Shown piece by piece: positions 7,749 through 16,068 of a DNA stretch of 64,000 nucleotides (within the stretch, counting starts at the first letter, position 1; every line of letters starts with the position of its first letter). The notes beneath the pieces were generated by a model that did no database searches, was not told the origin of the DNA, and was given only the letters and a program-made list of their open reading frames with translations. Made by a program: the position numbers and the translations under genes. This DNA comes from Pseudarthrobacter sp. NS4 (GTDB lineage: Bacteria > Actinomycetota > Actinomycetes > Actinomycetales > Micrococcaceae), in contig NZ_CP103288.1 in assembly GCF_024758005.1 (NCBI RefSeq), positions 2,542,001 through 2,606,000 of the forward strand, written 5' to 3'.

Positions 7749-9293
7749 TCATGCCACTGCCGCGGCAGCCTGCCGCAGGCCCAGCGCCTGCCCAATGTCG
7801 TTGGTATCGGGAGTACCCCGGTGCCCCAGGTCCGCCAGGGTCCACGCCAAACGCAGGACCCGGTCGTAGCCGCGGGCGGTGAGGACGCCGCGTTCCAATG
7901 AATGGTCGAGGATGCGGGTGGCGGCCGATGGAAGCCGCAGCTCGCCCCGCAGGATGCGGCCGGGGACTTGGGAATTCGTTTCCAGTCCAAAAGTGTTCAA
8001 CCGCTCGGACTGCCGTGAGCGCGCGTCCCGCACCCGTTGGGCAACCGATGCCGTGTCCTCCTCTTCCCCGGCCTGTCCGAACTCGGCCAGGGAAACCCGT
8101 TCCACCTGCAGCTGGATGTCCACCCGGTCCAGCAACGGCCCTGACATCCGGGCGAGGTACCGCCGCCGCATCATGGGGGTGCACGTGCAATCAAGTCCTT
8201 TGCCGGAGGCCTTGCCGCAGGGGCACGGGTTGGCAGCAAGCACCAGTTGAAAACGTGCGGGGTAGGCGGCAGTTCCTGCCGACCGGTGGATTACCAGCTC
8301 GCCACTTTCCAGCGGCTGCCGGAGGGCGTCCAGCACCCGGCGTTCGTACTCGGGAGCCTCGTCCAGAAACAACACCCCGCGGTGTGCACGCGATGCTGCG
8401 CCCGGCCGGGGCAGCCCCGAACCGCCGCCGATGATTGCAGCGGCGGTGGCCGAATGGTGTGGGTTTTCGAACGGCGGCCGGCGCAGGAGCTGGACAGAGG
8501 AGGAAGGCAGACCGCACAACGAGTGGATGGCTGTTACTTCCATGGATTCATGGTCCCCAAGATCGGGCAGCAGGCCGGGGAGGCGTTCTGCCAGCATGGT
8601 TTTACCGGCGCCGGGTGGGCCGGTGAGCAGCAGGTGGTGGGCTCCGGCGGCTGCGACCTCCAGGGCGCGGCGGGCGTCCCCCTGGCCTGAAACATCCGCC
8701 ATGTCGGGACAACTGGCGGCATCGGATGGAGCGTCGCCGCGATCCCCGGTGTCGTCCGGTTCGAAATCCAGCGCCAGCTCCTGCGGATCTGCGCCGAAAT
8801 CGAGTGCCAGCCTGGCAAGTGTGCTGTACCCGCGGACGTTGGCGCCGGGAACCAGGGCTGCCTCAGCGAGATTGGCCTGCGCCACCACGATCTCCGGGTA
8901 CCCGGCCTGCACCGAGGCCATTACGGCTGGAAGGATTCCCCGGACGGGCCTGAGCCTCCCATCCAGCCCAAGCTCGGAGATAAAGACTGTGCGCCCGGTG
9001 GGCCTGATGTCATTGGCAGCGCGGAGCACAGCCATGGTGACTGCGAGGTCGAAGCCGGAGCCTCTCTTGGGAAGCGAGGCCGGAATGAGATTGGCCGTGA
9101 TCTTCCTGCGGCTGAGCGGGATCCCGGAGTTCTTCGCCGCGGACCTGATGCGCTCTTTGGCCTCATTCAAGGAGGCGTCCGGCAGCCCGAGGATCACAAA
9201 AGCCGGGAGGGTCTGGCCGATATCGGCCTCAACCTCCACCATGTACCCGTTCAGCCCCACCAGGGCGATGGAGTAGGTGCGGCCCAGCGCCAT
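7749..9293 (-). CDS. comM: ComM/YifB family Mg-chelatase-like AAA+ ATPase
   Basis: A 514-residue AAA+ ATPase. In Vibrio, ComM is a helicase for branch migration during transformation. The N-terminal ChlI-type domain begins MALGRTYSIALVGL; the Walker A is TGPPGAGKTML and the Walker B FLDEAPEY. The C-terminal Mg-chelatase domain contains a CPCG...CTCT cysteine pair. The start codon abuts the yraN stop (TGAATG), and it is coupled to dprA downstream. Confidence 0.92.
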   Translation of the reverse strand: MALGRTYSIALVGLNGYMVEVEADIGQTLPAFVILGLPDASLNEAKERIRSAAKNSGIPLSRRKITANLIPASLPKRGSGFDLAVTMAVLRAANDIRPTGRTVFISELGLDGRLRPVRGILPAVMASVQAGYPEIVVAQANLAEAALVPGANVRGYSTLARLALDFGADPQELALDFEPDDTGDRGDAPSDAASCPDMADVSGQGDARRALEVAAAGAHHLLLTGPPGAGKTMLAERLPGLLPDLGDHESMEVTAIHSLCGLPSSSVQLLRRPPFENPHHSATAAAIIGGGSGLPRPGAASRAHRGVLFLDEAPEYERRVLDALRQPLESGELVIHRSAGTAAYPARFQLVLAANPCPCGKASGKGLDCTCTPMMRRRYLARMSGPLLDRVDIQLQVERVSLAEFGQAGEEEDTASVAQRVRDARSRQSERLNTFGLETNSQVPGRILRGELRLPSAATRILDHSLERGVLTARGYDRVLRLAWTLADLGHRGTPDTNDIGQALGLRQAAAAVA

Positions 9294-9650
9294 TCACCCC
9301 ACCCCCTTGAGGTGTTCGACGATGGGGTGGCCGCCGCCGTCATCGACCACGGCGACCACGTCCACCCGCCGCAGCGGCATCCGCAGTTCCCGGTCACGGC
9401 ACCACGCCGAAGCCAGCCGGTGCAGCCGGGCGAGCTTTTCAGGGCCTACGGCCTCGAAGGGATGGCCGTAGTCAAGGGAACGGCGGGTTTTTACTTCTGC
9501 GATGACCAGGGCGTCACCGTCAAGGGCCACAATGTCGATTTCGCCCTCGATACAGCGCCAGTTGCGCTCCACCACCAGCATGCCCAGGGATTCCAGGTAA
9601 CCGGCGGCGAGTTCCTCACCGTGCCGGCCCAACAGGTCTTTGGATTTCAT
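9294..9650 (-). CDS. YraN family (UPF0102) endonuclease-like protein
   Basis: A 118-residue protein with the PD-(D/E)XK-like core GEIDIVALDGDALVIAEVKTR, which suggests a nuclease fold; the biological role is not established. It starts with ATG after a very strong GCGGAGGT. That ribosome-binding site lies in one arm of an inverted repeat, so its translation may be dampened by RNA structure. First gene of the yraN-comM-dprA series. Confidence 0.9.
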   Translation of the reverse strand: MKSKDLLGRHGEELAAGYLESLGMLVVERNWRCIEGEIDIVALDGDALVIAEVKTRRSLDYGHPFEAVGPEKLARLHRLASAWCRDRELRMPLRRVDVVAVVDDGGGHPIVEHLKGVG

Positions 9651-9654
9651 TTTC

Positions 9655-9695
9655 TACCTCCGCAACCAGCCTGTGGCCGGGAGTTGGCGGAGGTA
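9655..9695 (-). promoter_or_regulatory. Hairpin sequestering the yraN ribosome-binding site
   Basis: On the minus strand the arm at 9695-9683 pairs with 9666-9655 (9 bp, one bulge, then 3 bp). The second arm contains the GGAGGT Shine-Dalgarno of yraN. Regulation by this structure is inferred. Confidence 0.35.
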
Positions 9696-9758
9696 AGGCG
9701 GTTTCTTCCCTATGTGCACCCGGGGGTGCTGTGGAGGAGAAGTGCGTTGCGGGCCCTG

Positions 9759-10085
9759 CTAGTTGCCCAGGTCCACATCCTTGGGCATGGCCAGCTCCTC
9801 GTTGCGGGGAAGTTCTTCCACGTTGACGTCCTTGAACGTGAGGACCCTGACGCTCTTGACGAACCGCGCCGAGCGGTACACGTCCCACACCCAGGCGTCA
9901 TGCAGTGTCAGGTCGAAGTAGACCTCCCCGTCGGCGCTGCGGGCCTGAAGATCAACGTGGTTGGCCAGGTAGAAGCGCCGCTCGGTCTCGACAACGTAGC
10001 TGAACAGACCGACGACGTCGCGGTATTCACGGTAGAGCTGCAGCTCCATGTCGGTTTCATAGTTTTCAAGATCCTCAGCACTCAT
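9759..10085 (-). CDS. DUF2469 family protein
   Basis: A 108-residue acidic protein beginning MSAEDLENYETDMEL, with LYREYRDVVGLFSYVVETERRF. This is the conserved actinobacterial family that sits beside rnhB and yraN (Rv2901c-like). Function is unknown. The selected ATG has TGGAAG at suitable spacing; an upstream GTG adds eight unlikely residues. No membrane segment is visible. Confidence 0.88.
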   Translation of the reverse strand: MSAEDLENYETDMELQLYREYRDVVGLFSYVVETERRFYLANHVDLQARSADGEVYFDLTLHDAWVWDVYRSARFVKSVRVLTFKDVNVEELPRNEELAMPKDVDLGN

Positions 10086-10137
10086 GCTTCCATCTTGCAC
10101 CATCTCCACTGCCGCGGGAGCCGCGGCATGGAAGGAG

Positions 10138-10995
10138 TCAGTCCTTGGCGGATTCTTCCCCGCCGGGCAGTTCTCCGCCCGGCTCCCCCTCCACCGGTTC
10201 CGCGTCCAGCAGTTGCCCGTCCAACTCTTGCCCGTCCAACAGTTCCCCGCCGAGGAGGCGCCAGCTCACCCGGTGGTAGGGAGTGGGTCCGGCCGCGCGG
10301 AGCACGTCACGGTGCAGCGCCGTGGCATAGCCCTTATTGATGTCCCAGCCGAAGTCCGGGTACTCGGCATGCAGCTCCCGCATGGTCCGGTCCCGCTCCA
10401 CTTTGGCGATGACGCTGGCAGCGGCGACGCTCAGGCACTGCATGTCGGCCTTGACTTTGGTGTGCACCGGGGCGTCACACGCCTCTTCGAGCACTGGCGC
10501 GTCGAACAGCGAGGGCTGCCCGGCCGGGGAGAGCCAATTGTGGCTTCCATCCAGGAGCACCATGTCCGGGGTAACGCCTCCGGCCAGGACGTCACGCCAG
10601 GCGCGCGTTCCGGCGAGGCGCAGCGCGGCAATGATGCCCAGCGCGTCAATCTCCTGTGCCGCGGCATGGCCTACCGCGGACGCCACGCTCCACCGCCGCA
10701 CCAGGGGCTCCAGCCGCTCCCGCTCCGCAGGCGCCAGGAGTTTGCTGTCCCGCACCCCGGCCAACGGCTTCTGGCGCTCGAGGTCAACGACGGCGATGCC
10801 CACACTCACCGGACCGGCCAGTGCACCGCGCCCCACCTCGTCCACCCCTGCGAGGTAACGGACGCCCTGCGCCTTGAACGAGCGCTCGTGGCGCAACGTC
10901 GGTGCTTTGGCGCGGCCGGAGGGCACCTTAGTGGATCCGGACCGGGCCTTTGCAGGAGCTGCTTTTGCCGGGCTGGTCTTTACTGCAGGGGACAT
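10138..10995 (-). CDS. rnhB: Ribonuclease HII
   Basis: Removes ribonucleotides and RNA primers from RNA-DNA hybrids. The 285-residue protein has the [11 protein letters not shown] active-site motif near residue 52 and further acidic residues in the DSKLL and LLDGSHNW regions. Compared with the usual ~200-230 residues it has an Ala/Lys-rich N-terminal tail (about 40 residues) and a Gly/Glu/Leu-rich C-terminal tail. The C-terminal tail derives partly from a short tandem DNA repeat. The start is one base after the lepB stop, so it is in the lepB operon. Confidence 0.93.
   Translation of the reverse strand: MSPAVKTSPAKAAPAKARSGSTKVPSGRAKAPTLRHERSFKAQGVRYLAGVDEVGRGALAGPVSVGIAVVDLERQKPLAGVRDSKLLAPAERERLEPLVRRWSVASAVGHAAAQEIDALGIIAALRLAGTRAWRDVLAGGVTPDMVLLDGSHNWLSPAGQPSLFDAPVLEEACDAPVHTKVKADMQCLSVAAASVIAKVERDRTMRELHAEYPDFGWDINKGYATALHRDVLRAAGPTPYHRVSWRLLGGELLDGQELDGQLLDAEPVEGEPGGELPGGEESAKD
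10205..10245 (+). repeat. Short tandem repeat in the 3' end of rnhB
   Basis: The unit TTGCCCGTCCAAC occurs twice, followed by a partial third copy. It encodes the repeated Leu-Asp-Gly of the RNase HII C-terminal tail and probably arose by slippage. Confidence 0.5.
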
Positions 10996-10996
10996 G

Positions 10997-11824
10997 TCAG
11001 GGTGCCGCCGGAACTTTCCGGAACACGTCGGGATAGTTGTCCAGGGTGGTGATCCGGTTCAAAGGCCAGGCGATGACTGCCGCCTTGCCTTCAAGGTCGT
11101 CGAGGTCGATGAAGCCGCCGTCGGCGTCCATGTGGGCGCGGGAATCGGCGGAATGGTTCCGGTTGTCACCCATCACCCACACCTTCCCCTCGGGGACAAT
11201 CACATCGAAGTTCCGGACCTGCGGGACCTCGGCGGGATTGACATAGGTTTCGTCGAGGGCGGTCCCGTTGAGAGTAATTTTACCGCTGGCGTCACAACAC
11301 ACCACATGGTCACCAGGCAGCCCAATGACCCTCTTGACGAGGTGCTGCTCCGAGTTGTCCGGCAGCAGGCCAACGAACGTCAGCCCGTCCTGCACCCAGG
11401 TAAACGGCCCCTCGGTCTTCGCCGGCGCCGGAGGAAGCCAGCCCTTGGTATCCCGGAAGACCACGACGTCACCGCGGTTGAGCGAGAAGGGTTCCGGCAC
11501 CAGGAGGTTGACGAAGATCCGGTCGTCGACATCAAGCGTGTGGACCATGGATTCGGACGGAATGAAGAAGGCGCGGAAAAGAAAAGTCTTGATGAGGAAG
11601 GACAGCACCACGGCGATCACCACCACGGTGGCTACTTCCTTGAGCCAGGCAAACACCGGACTGGCCGCCGACTTGTCGGCAGCCTTGGCCGAGGAACGGC
11701 TTTGCAGCGGCGCGGGAGGCGGCGCGTCCGGGACCGGGACCGCTCCACCGGAGGCCGCACCGGCCGGAGTATCCGGAGTGCCGTCGTGGCCCGGGTCCGG
11801 TGTCCGCGCATGGTTCTCGGGCAT
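10997..11824 (-). CDS. lepB: Signal peptidase I (first copy, long N-terminal tail)
   Basis: Membrane protease that removes signal peptides from Sec- and Tat-exported proteins. The 275-residue protein has a Pro/Ala-rich cytosolic tail (about 1-55), then a membrane helix ([18 protein letters not shown]). The catalytic Ser is in IPSESM and the Lys in [22 protein letters not shown] is box E. It starts right after the second lepB stop (TAGATG). The two adjacent copies differ in length, tail and loop sequence, so they are diverged paralogues. Confidence 0.93.
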   Translation of the reverse strand: MPENHARTPDPGHDGTPDTPAGAASGGAVPVPDAPPPAPLQSRSSAKAADKSAASPVFAWLKEVATVVVIAVVLSFLIKTFLFRAFFIPSESMVHTLDVDDRIFVNLLVPEPFSLNRGDVVVFRDTKGWLPPAPAKTEGPFTWVQDGLTFVGLLPDNSEQHLVKRVIGLPGDHVVCCDASGKITLNGTALDETYVNPAEVPQVRNFDVIVPEGKVWVMGDNRNHSADSRAHMDADGGFIDLDDLEGKAAVIAWPLNRITTLDNYPDVFRKVPAAP

Positions 11825-12502
11825 CTACTGTCCGTTCTCTGTGGTGGGTTCCGCCGCAGGCGGCCCTGGTATTGGACCAAATCTATCAAGCGGCCAGATG
11901 ATCTGGACGGGCCGGCCGATAACCCGGTCCAAAGGAACCATTCCGCCGCCGGGAGCGCCCAGCAGGCTGCGGGAGTCGGCAGATAGCGAGCGGTGGTCGC
12001 CCAGCAGCCATACCCGTCCGTCCGGAACCATCGCGCTGAATTTTTGGATGCTGGGGGCGTCGCCCTCAAAGATGTAGGGCTCGTCCAGCGCATCGCCGTT
12101 GACGGTGATCTTCCCGCCGGCATCGCAGCAGACCACGGAGTCGCCGGGGAGTCCGATGACCCGCTTGACGTAAGTGGTGTCGCTGCCGGTGAGGCCGAGC
12201 CATTGGGTGATGCCGGACGCGGCATCCACGACTGGGCCTTTGCCGCTGTTCAGCGGTGCAAAGGTTCCCCGGCCGTCGAACACAACAATGTCGCCCCGCC
12301 GTATGGGTTCGGCCTGGAAGCTGGTCCGGGACACCAGGATCCTGTCCCCGCCCTGCAGCAGAGGTTCCATGGATTCGGACGGGATGTAGTACACATCAAT
12401 CCAGAGCGACCGGACCAGGCCACTGACCGCAACGGCCAGCAGAAGCGCCAGGAAAACAAAACGCCAGCCCGTTTTTGGGGGCTGGCGTTTTGTCTGGTCC
12501 AT
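11825..12502 (-). CDS. lepB: Signal peptidase I (second copy)
   Basis: A 225-residue type I signal peptidase with a short basic cytosolic tail, one membrane helix, Ser in IPSESM and Lys in [11 protein letters not shown]. Box E reads GDHRSLSADSR. It lies between rplS and the other lepB. Its first codons contain a perfect 14-bp inverted repeat that looks like an intrinsic terminator. The hydrophobic helix begins right after that repeat and I see no plausible downstream start, so the repeat is within the coding sequence. Confidence 0.92.
   Translation of the reverse strand: MDQTKRQPPKTGWRFVFLALLLAVAVSGLVRSLWIDVYYIPSESMEPLLQGGDRILVSRTSFQAEPIRRGDIVVFDGRGTFAPLNSGKGPVVDAASGITQWLGLTGSDTTYVKRVIGLPGDSVVCCDAGGKITVNGDALDEPYIFEGDAPSIQKFSAMVPDGRVWLLGDHRSLSADSRSLLGAPGGGMVPLDRVIGRPVQIIWPLDRFGPIPGPPAAEPTTENGQ
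12457..12492 (-). terminator. Terminator-like hairpin inside the 5' coding end of lepB
   Basis: A 14-bp perfect inverted repeat (12457-12470 with 12479-12492, 8-nt loop). In the transcribed minus strand the second arm ends GTTTTG and runs on into TTTTC. It could end rplS transcripts or attenuate the downstream lepB-lepB-rnhB genes. Confidence 0.5.
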
Positions 12503-12589
12503 GGTCCGTATCCTGGGCGCTGGTGCTGAAATGGCTCCGGCGCTGGCCGGCTACGGCGGCGGCCCAGCCTTCGCAGGTCCGAAAAGGAC

Positions 12590-12949
12590 TTACTTGCCGG
12601 TGCTGAAGTCGCGCTTTTCCTTGATCTTTGCAGCCTTACCGCGCAGTGCACGCATGTAGTAAAGCTTGGCGCGGCGAACGTCGCCCTTGGTGACAACTTC
12701 GATCTTTTCGATGATCGGGGAGTGTACCGGGAAGGTACGCTCAACGCCGACACCGAAGGAGACCTTGCGGACCGTGAAGGTCTCGCGGACACCGTCACCC
12801 TGGCGGCCCAGGACGAAGCCCTGGAATACCTGGACACGGGTGTTCTTGCCTTCGATGATGTTCACGTGAACCTTGAGGTTGTCACCCGCGCGGAACTCGG
12901 GAACATCGGTGCGCAGCGAGGCTGCATCTAAGGAATCGAGAATATGCAT
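12590..12949 (-). CDS. rplS: 50S ribosomal protein L19
   Basis: A 119-residue ribosomal protein at the 30S-50S interface. [12 protein letters not shown] at the start and KRDF near the end fit bacterial L19 (with a short Ser-Thr-Gly-Lys tail). The chosen ATG matches family N-termini; the frame extends eight codons upstream. It is separated from trmD by 280 bp with a recognisable promoter, so it is transcribed at least partly on its own. Confidence 0.97.
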   Translation of the reverse strand: MHILDSLDAASLRTDVPEFRAGDNLKVHVNIIEGKNTRVQVFQGFVLGRQGDGVRETFTVRKVSFGVGVERTFPVHSPIIEKIEVVTKGDVRRAKLYYMRALRGKAAKIKEKRDFSTGK

Positions 12950-13143
12950 TATTGCACTCCTGGTGAACGCCACAGGTCATTCACTTTGGGTCACGGCAGG
13001 AGAGCCCGGCGCCCGGCAGGGCACTGGAAATTGCTGCCGAAAGTTAAGTGGTCCGGCCGCCTCAATGGTTGACGAGGCCGGTTGTCAGGCTGTTGGTTGC
13101 GCTCCCCCTGTGGCAGGTGCGGACCCAGCAGACACAATGTCTA

Positions 13144-13173
13144 ATTTTGCCACAGCGGAGCGGTTACGGCCAA
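13144..13173 (-). promoter_or_regulatory. rplS: Putative rplS promoter
   Basis: Reading the minus strand, TTGGCC (13173-13168) and CAAAAT (13149-13144) are spaced by 18 bp, each matching four of six consensus bases. A small palindrome AGACA-caa-TGTCT lies near the expected start. This would give a ~190-nt leader. Confidence 0.35.
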
Positions 13174-13229
13174 TCCTCAGCGGCAGCTGCGGGCAGGACC
13201 CGTGGAGCAAGGTACATCCCGCGCTTGCG

Positions 13230-14027
13230 TTACGTCGCCTCCGGCCGGCGGACGAGCTTCCCGTCGACGACGTCGTACCCCAGGTTGTGCAGTTCGGTGC
13301 GGTCGGCGCGGGGGAGGCTTCCGGCGTCGAACCCTTCCAGCAGGTCCGGGCGGCGTGACGCCGTCCGGCGGAACTGCTCGTGCCGGCGCCATTGGGCGAT
13401 CTTGCCGTGATTGCCGCTGAGCAGCACGGCAGGCACTTCCCGTTCCCGCCAGACAGCAGGCTTGGTGTAGACCGGGTATTCCAGGAGCCCGTCGGAATGG
13501 GACTCCTCCACAAGCGACTCCGGGTTGCCCACTACGCCGGGCAGCAGCCGGCCAATCGCCTCCACCATGGCCAGGACGGCCACTTCCCCGCCATTAAGGA
13601 CATAGTCCCCCAGGCTCACCGGCCGCACGTCGAAGTGCTCGCGGGACCACTCAATCACCCGCTCATCGATGCCCTCGTAGCGCCCGCACGCAAAGGCCAG
13701 ATGACTTTCTTCCGCGAGCTCGTAGGCAAGCGCCTGGGTAAACCGCTCCCCTGCCGGCGACGGGACAATCAGGACAGGCTTGCCCGCTCCTTCGGGCCGC
13801 TCTTCGGCAATTGAGGCCAGGGCCTGCGCCCAGGGTTCCGGCTTCATCACCATGCCCGCGCCGCCGCCGTAGGGGGTGTCATCCACGGAACGGTGCTTGT
13901 CAGTGGTGAAGCTGCGGAGGTCGTGGACATGGAGGTCCAGGATCCCGTCCTGCCGGGCCTTGCCGATCAGCGAGAGTTCAAGCGGTGCCAGGTACTCGGG
14001 AAAGATGCTGACGACATCGATCCGCAT
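13230..14027 (-). CDS. trmD: tRNA (guanine-37-N1)-methyltransferase TrmD
   Basis: Methylates G37 next to the anticodon, preventing frameshifting. The 265-residue protein begins [13 protein letters not shown] and contains the [16 protein letters not shown] motif and the trefoil-knot cofactor site ([11 protein letters not shown]). Its ATG directly follows the rimM stop (TAAATG). Order rpsP-khpA-rimM-trmD is standard. Confidence 0.96.
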   Translation of the reverse strand: MRIDVVSIFPEYLAPLELSLIGKARQDGILDLHVHDLRSFTTDKHRSVDDTPYGGGAGMVMKPEPWAQALASIAEERPEGAGKPVLIVPSPAGERFTQALAYELAEESHLAFACGRYEGIDERVIEWSREHFDVRPVSLGDYVLNGGEVAVLAMVEAIGRLLPGVVGNPESLVEESHSDGLLEYPVYTKPAVWREREVPAVLLSGNHGKIAQWRRHEQFRRTASRRPDLLEGFDAGSLPRADRTELHNLGYDVVDGKLVRRPEAT

Positions 14028-14573
14028 TTAGGGCTTGCCTTCCGGTTCGGCATCGGCGGCATCGTCGGAATTCAGTTCGAAGAGTCCGTCCGGCGGGGTG
14101 AGGAGGATGTACCCCTGCTCGACGTTCACCTCCGGCACGATCTGTTCCACAAAAGGAACGAGGATCTCTTCACCGTCCGGGGTGGTCACCATCAGCAGGT
14201 CCTGGACGGGCATGGTGGTAAGGGCAGTGACCTTACCCACCACCGTGCCGCCGACGCGGGCCTCGAGTCCGACGAGCTCGTGTTCGTACCAGCCTTCATC
14301 GTCGTCCTCATCCAGCTCTTCGGTTTCGATGAAGAGCTTGACGCCCCGAAGGGTTTCCGCCTCATTGCGCGTTTCAATCTCTTCAAAGCCGAGCAGGAGG
14401 ATGTCCTTGTTCCAGCGGGCACTGCTCACGGTCAGGGGCCCCGCGGCCGCGGGTTCGACCACGAACTCGGTGCCGGGGACGAACCGGTCCTCAGGGGCGT
14501 CGGTCAGGACCTGGACCGTGACTTCCCCGCGGATGCCGTGGGGCTTGCCAATGCGGGCCACCTGAAGCTGCAT
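14028..14573 (-). CDS. rimM: 16S rRNA processing protein RimM
   Basis: A 181-residue assembly factor for the 30S head. MQLQVARIGKPHGIRGEV is the conserved N-terminus, and the C-terminal PRC-barrel region has VPFVEQIVPEV. The acidic middle insertion (EELDEDDDEG) is normal. The ATG has AGAGGA upstream; the frame extends 16 codons further but without a better start. A strong hairpin lies between it and khpA. Confidence 0.94.
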   Translation of the reverse strand: MQLQVARIGKPHGIRGEVTVQVLTDAPEDRFVPGTEFVVEPAAAGPLTVSSARWNKDILLLGFEEIETRNEAETLRGVKLFIETEELDEDDDEGWYEHELVGLEARVGGTVVGKVTALTTMPVQDLLMVTTPDGEEILVPFVEQIVPEVNVEQGYILLTPPDGLFELNSDDAADAEPEGKP

Positions 14574-14620
14574 GTGTTCCTCTGTTCCAATGTGTGGATT
14601 GCGGTTGTTCGGGAAAAGCA

Positions 14621-14656
14621 CTCCGGCCCCTCCACCTGGTGGTGGAGGGGCCGGAG
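14621..14656 (-). terminator. Intrinsic terminator between khpA and rimM
   Basis: A perfect 16-bp stem (14621-14636 with 14641-14656) with a four-base loop. On the minus strand it is followed by TGCTTTTCC. It should separate rpsP-khpA from rimM-trmD, at least partly. Confidence 0.7.
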
Positions 14657-14679
14657 CAAAAACTGATGTTGCCGAGCGC

Positions 14680-14922
14680 TCAGCGGCGGCGGTCGGTGTC
14701 GACGACGTCGACCCTTACCGGCTCACCACCGGCCAGGGCAGCCACCACGGTGCGCAGCGCGCGTGCCGTACGGCCCTGGCGGCCAATCACCCGTCCCAGG
14801 TCATCCTGATGAACACGCACCTCGAGGGTATCCCCGCGGCGGTTGCTCTTCGAGCTGACCTTGACATCATCCGGGGAATCAACGATTCCCCGGACCAGGT
14901 GCTCCAGCGCGTCTGCCAGCAA
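14680..14922 (-). CDS. khpA: KH-domain RNA-binding protein KhpA
   Basis: An 80-residue single KH-domain protein. The GxxG loop is GRQG in GRVIGRQGRTARALR. Family members bind RNA with partner KhpB/Jag and act in cell division and mRNA regulation. It starts one base after the rpsP stop, in the usual rpsP-khpA pair. The next feature downstream is a strong terminator. Confidence 0.93.
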   Translation of the reverse strand: MLADALEHLVRGIVDSPDDVKVSSKSNRRGDTLEVRVHQDDLGRVIGRQGRTARALRTVVAALAGGEPVRVDVVDTDRRR

Positions 14923-14923
14923 T

Positions 14924-15334
14924 CTACTCAGCCTCGGTAGTCTCTGCTTCGGCCTGGGCGGCGTCAGTCTTGGATGCCTTCTTGGTGATGGCTTCCGGAA
15001 TGATCACGGAACCCTTTTCGGGGGCCACGAAGGCTTCCTTCCCGGCTTTGGTCTTCAGGGTGCCTTCCTGACCCGGCAGGCCCTTGAACTTCTGCCAGTC
15101 ACCGGTGATCTTCAGGATCGCGGCAACCTGCTCGGACGGCTGGGCGCCGACGGACAGCCAGTACTGTGCACGCTCGGAGTTAACCTCGATGTATGAGGGC
15201 TCTTCGGTGGGGTGGTACTTGCCGATTTCTTCGATGGCGCGGCCGTCACGCTTGGTGCGTGAGTCGGCGACAACGATGCGGTAGTACGGTGCGCGCATTT
15301 TGCCAAAGCGCTTAAGGCGAATCTTTACGGCCAC
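14924..15334 (-). CDS. rpsP: 30S ribosomal protein S16
   Basis: A 136-residue S16 beginning (M)[21 protein letters not shown] from a GTG codon, with a GGAGTGA element upstream. The core ends near residue 85. The long C-terminal tail, rich in Lys, Glu and Ala, is typical of actinobacterial S16. An alternative GTG four codons earlier is too close to the GGAG. First gene of its transcription unit. Confidence 0.96.
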   Translation of the reverse strand: MAVKIRLKRFGKMRAPYYRIVVADSRTKRDGRAIEEIGKYHPTEEPSYIEVNSERAQYWLSVGAQPSEQVAAILKITGDWQKFKGLPGQEGTLKTKAGKEAFVAPEKGSVIIPEAITKKASKTDAAQAEAETTEAE

Positions 15335-15467
15335 TTTTGTGGTCACTCCTGTTTCAGAAAAGGGGGTGAACCCGGCTTTCTGCACCCGTGGGGCGGGCCG
15401 TACTTGCGGGTTCGAAGGACAGGATCCGGACGCGGAGAGAGGGGCCACGCAGATCGAGTACCTGTTT

Positions 15468-15496
15468 ATTGTGCCAGATCAGCGTCGGGATTTCGA
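15468..15496 (-). promoter_or_regulatory. rpsP: Putative rpsP promoter
   Basis: On the minus strand TCGAAA (15496-15491) and CACAAT (15473-15468) are spaced by 17 bp, each matching four of six consensus bases. It is located about 130 bp upstream of the GTG. Confidence 0.35.
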
Positions 15497-15537
15497 CTTG
15501 ACACGGCGGCGGCCCAGGGACGGCCGGCCCCGAACGC

Positions 15538-15978
15538 TCAGGCCGACCAGACGTAGAGGCCGGTCCGTTCAGAATCATCGACGCCGCCGGCCAGTTCAGC
15601 GACCTGTTGGACATAAGTCCGCGCCTGGACCGCATCGAAGGGCATGTCGTCCTGTGCGGCCCACTGCTCGGCAACGTCGTCAAGGACATTGCCTTCACCT
15701 TCGGTTTCATAGGTCAGAAGGTCGGCAAGCGCGCGGACCATGGCCGGCGGTACCGCCAGCAGGGAATCGCTTGCCACGTCCACCATGGTCAGCTCGTAGT
15801 CGGCGCCGCCGGCGTGCACCGCAGTGCCTGCAAGGTCCCCTAGCTGTTCAACTTCGAAATCGCTGATGCCCGGGATCCGTACCGCCTGCCCGGCTGGCGC
15901 ACTGCCGCCTTCGTCAAGGACGCCGGCGCGCTTAAGCGCGGCATCATGGGTGGCGACAAAGATCTCGGTGAAGCCCAT
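15538..15978 (-). CDS. Hypothetical protein
   Basis: A 146-residue acidic protein that I do not recognise. It begins MGFTEIFVATHDAALKRAG and ends DDSERTGLYVWSA. Predicted soluble: no signal peptide or membrane helix. Codon usage resembles its neighbours, and the frame is clean, so it is a real gene. It lies alone between rpsP and a dioxygenase gene. The 203-bp gap to rpsP holds the rpsP promoter. Confidence 0.75.
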   Translation of the reverse strand: MGFTEIFVATHDAALKRAGVLDEGGSAPAGQAVRIPGISDFEVEQLGDLAGTAVHAGGADYELTMVDVASDSLLAVPPAMVRALADLLTYETEGEGNVLDDVAEQWAAQDDMPFDAVQARTYVQQVAELAGGVDDSERTGLYVWSA

Positions 15979-16068
15979 GGGAAGTACCCTTCTTCCGTTG
16001 ACGGTGCGGCCGGGAGCAGTGCCTGCCGCCCGGCCGTTCGGCTTCAGCCTAGTACGGGAATGCCGGGG

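Noticed and set aside
7897..9276. Plus-strand frames opposite comM
   Set aside because: Low-complexity Ser/Arg/Ala translations mirroring comM; no start signals.
13051..13082. Hairpin CCGGCC...GGCCGG before rplS as a terminator
   Set aside because: The arms are interrupted by two extra bases and no T-run follows on the minus strand.
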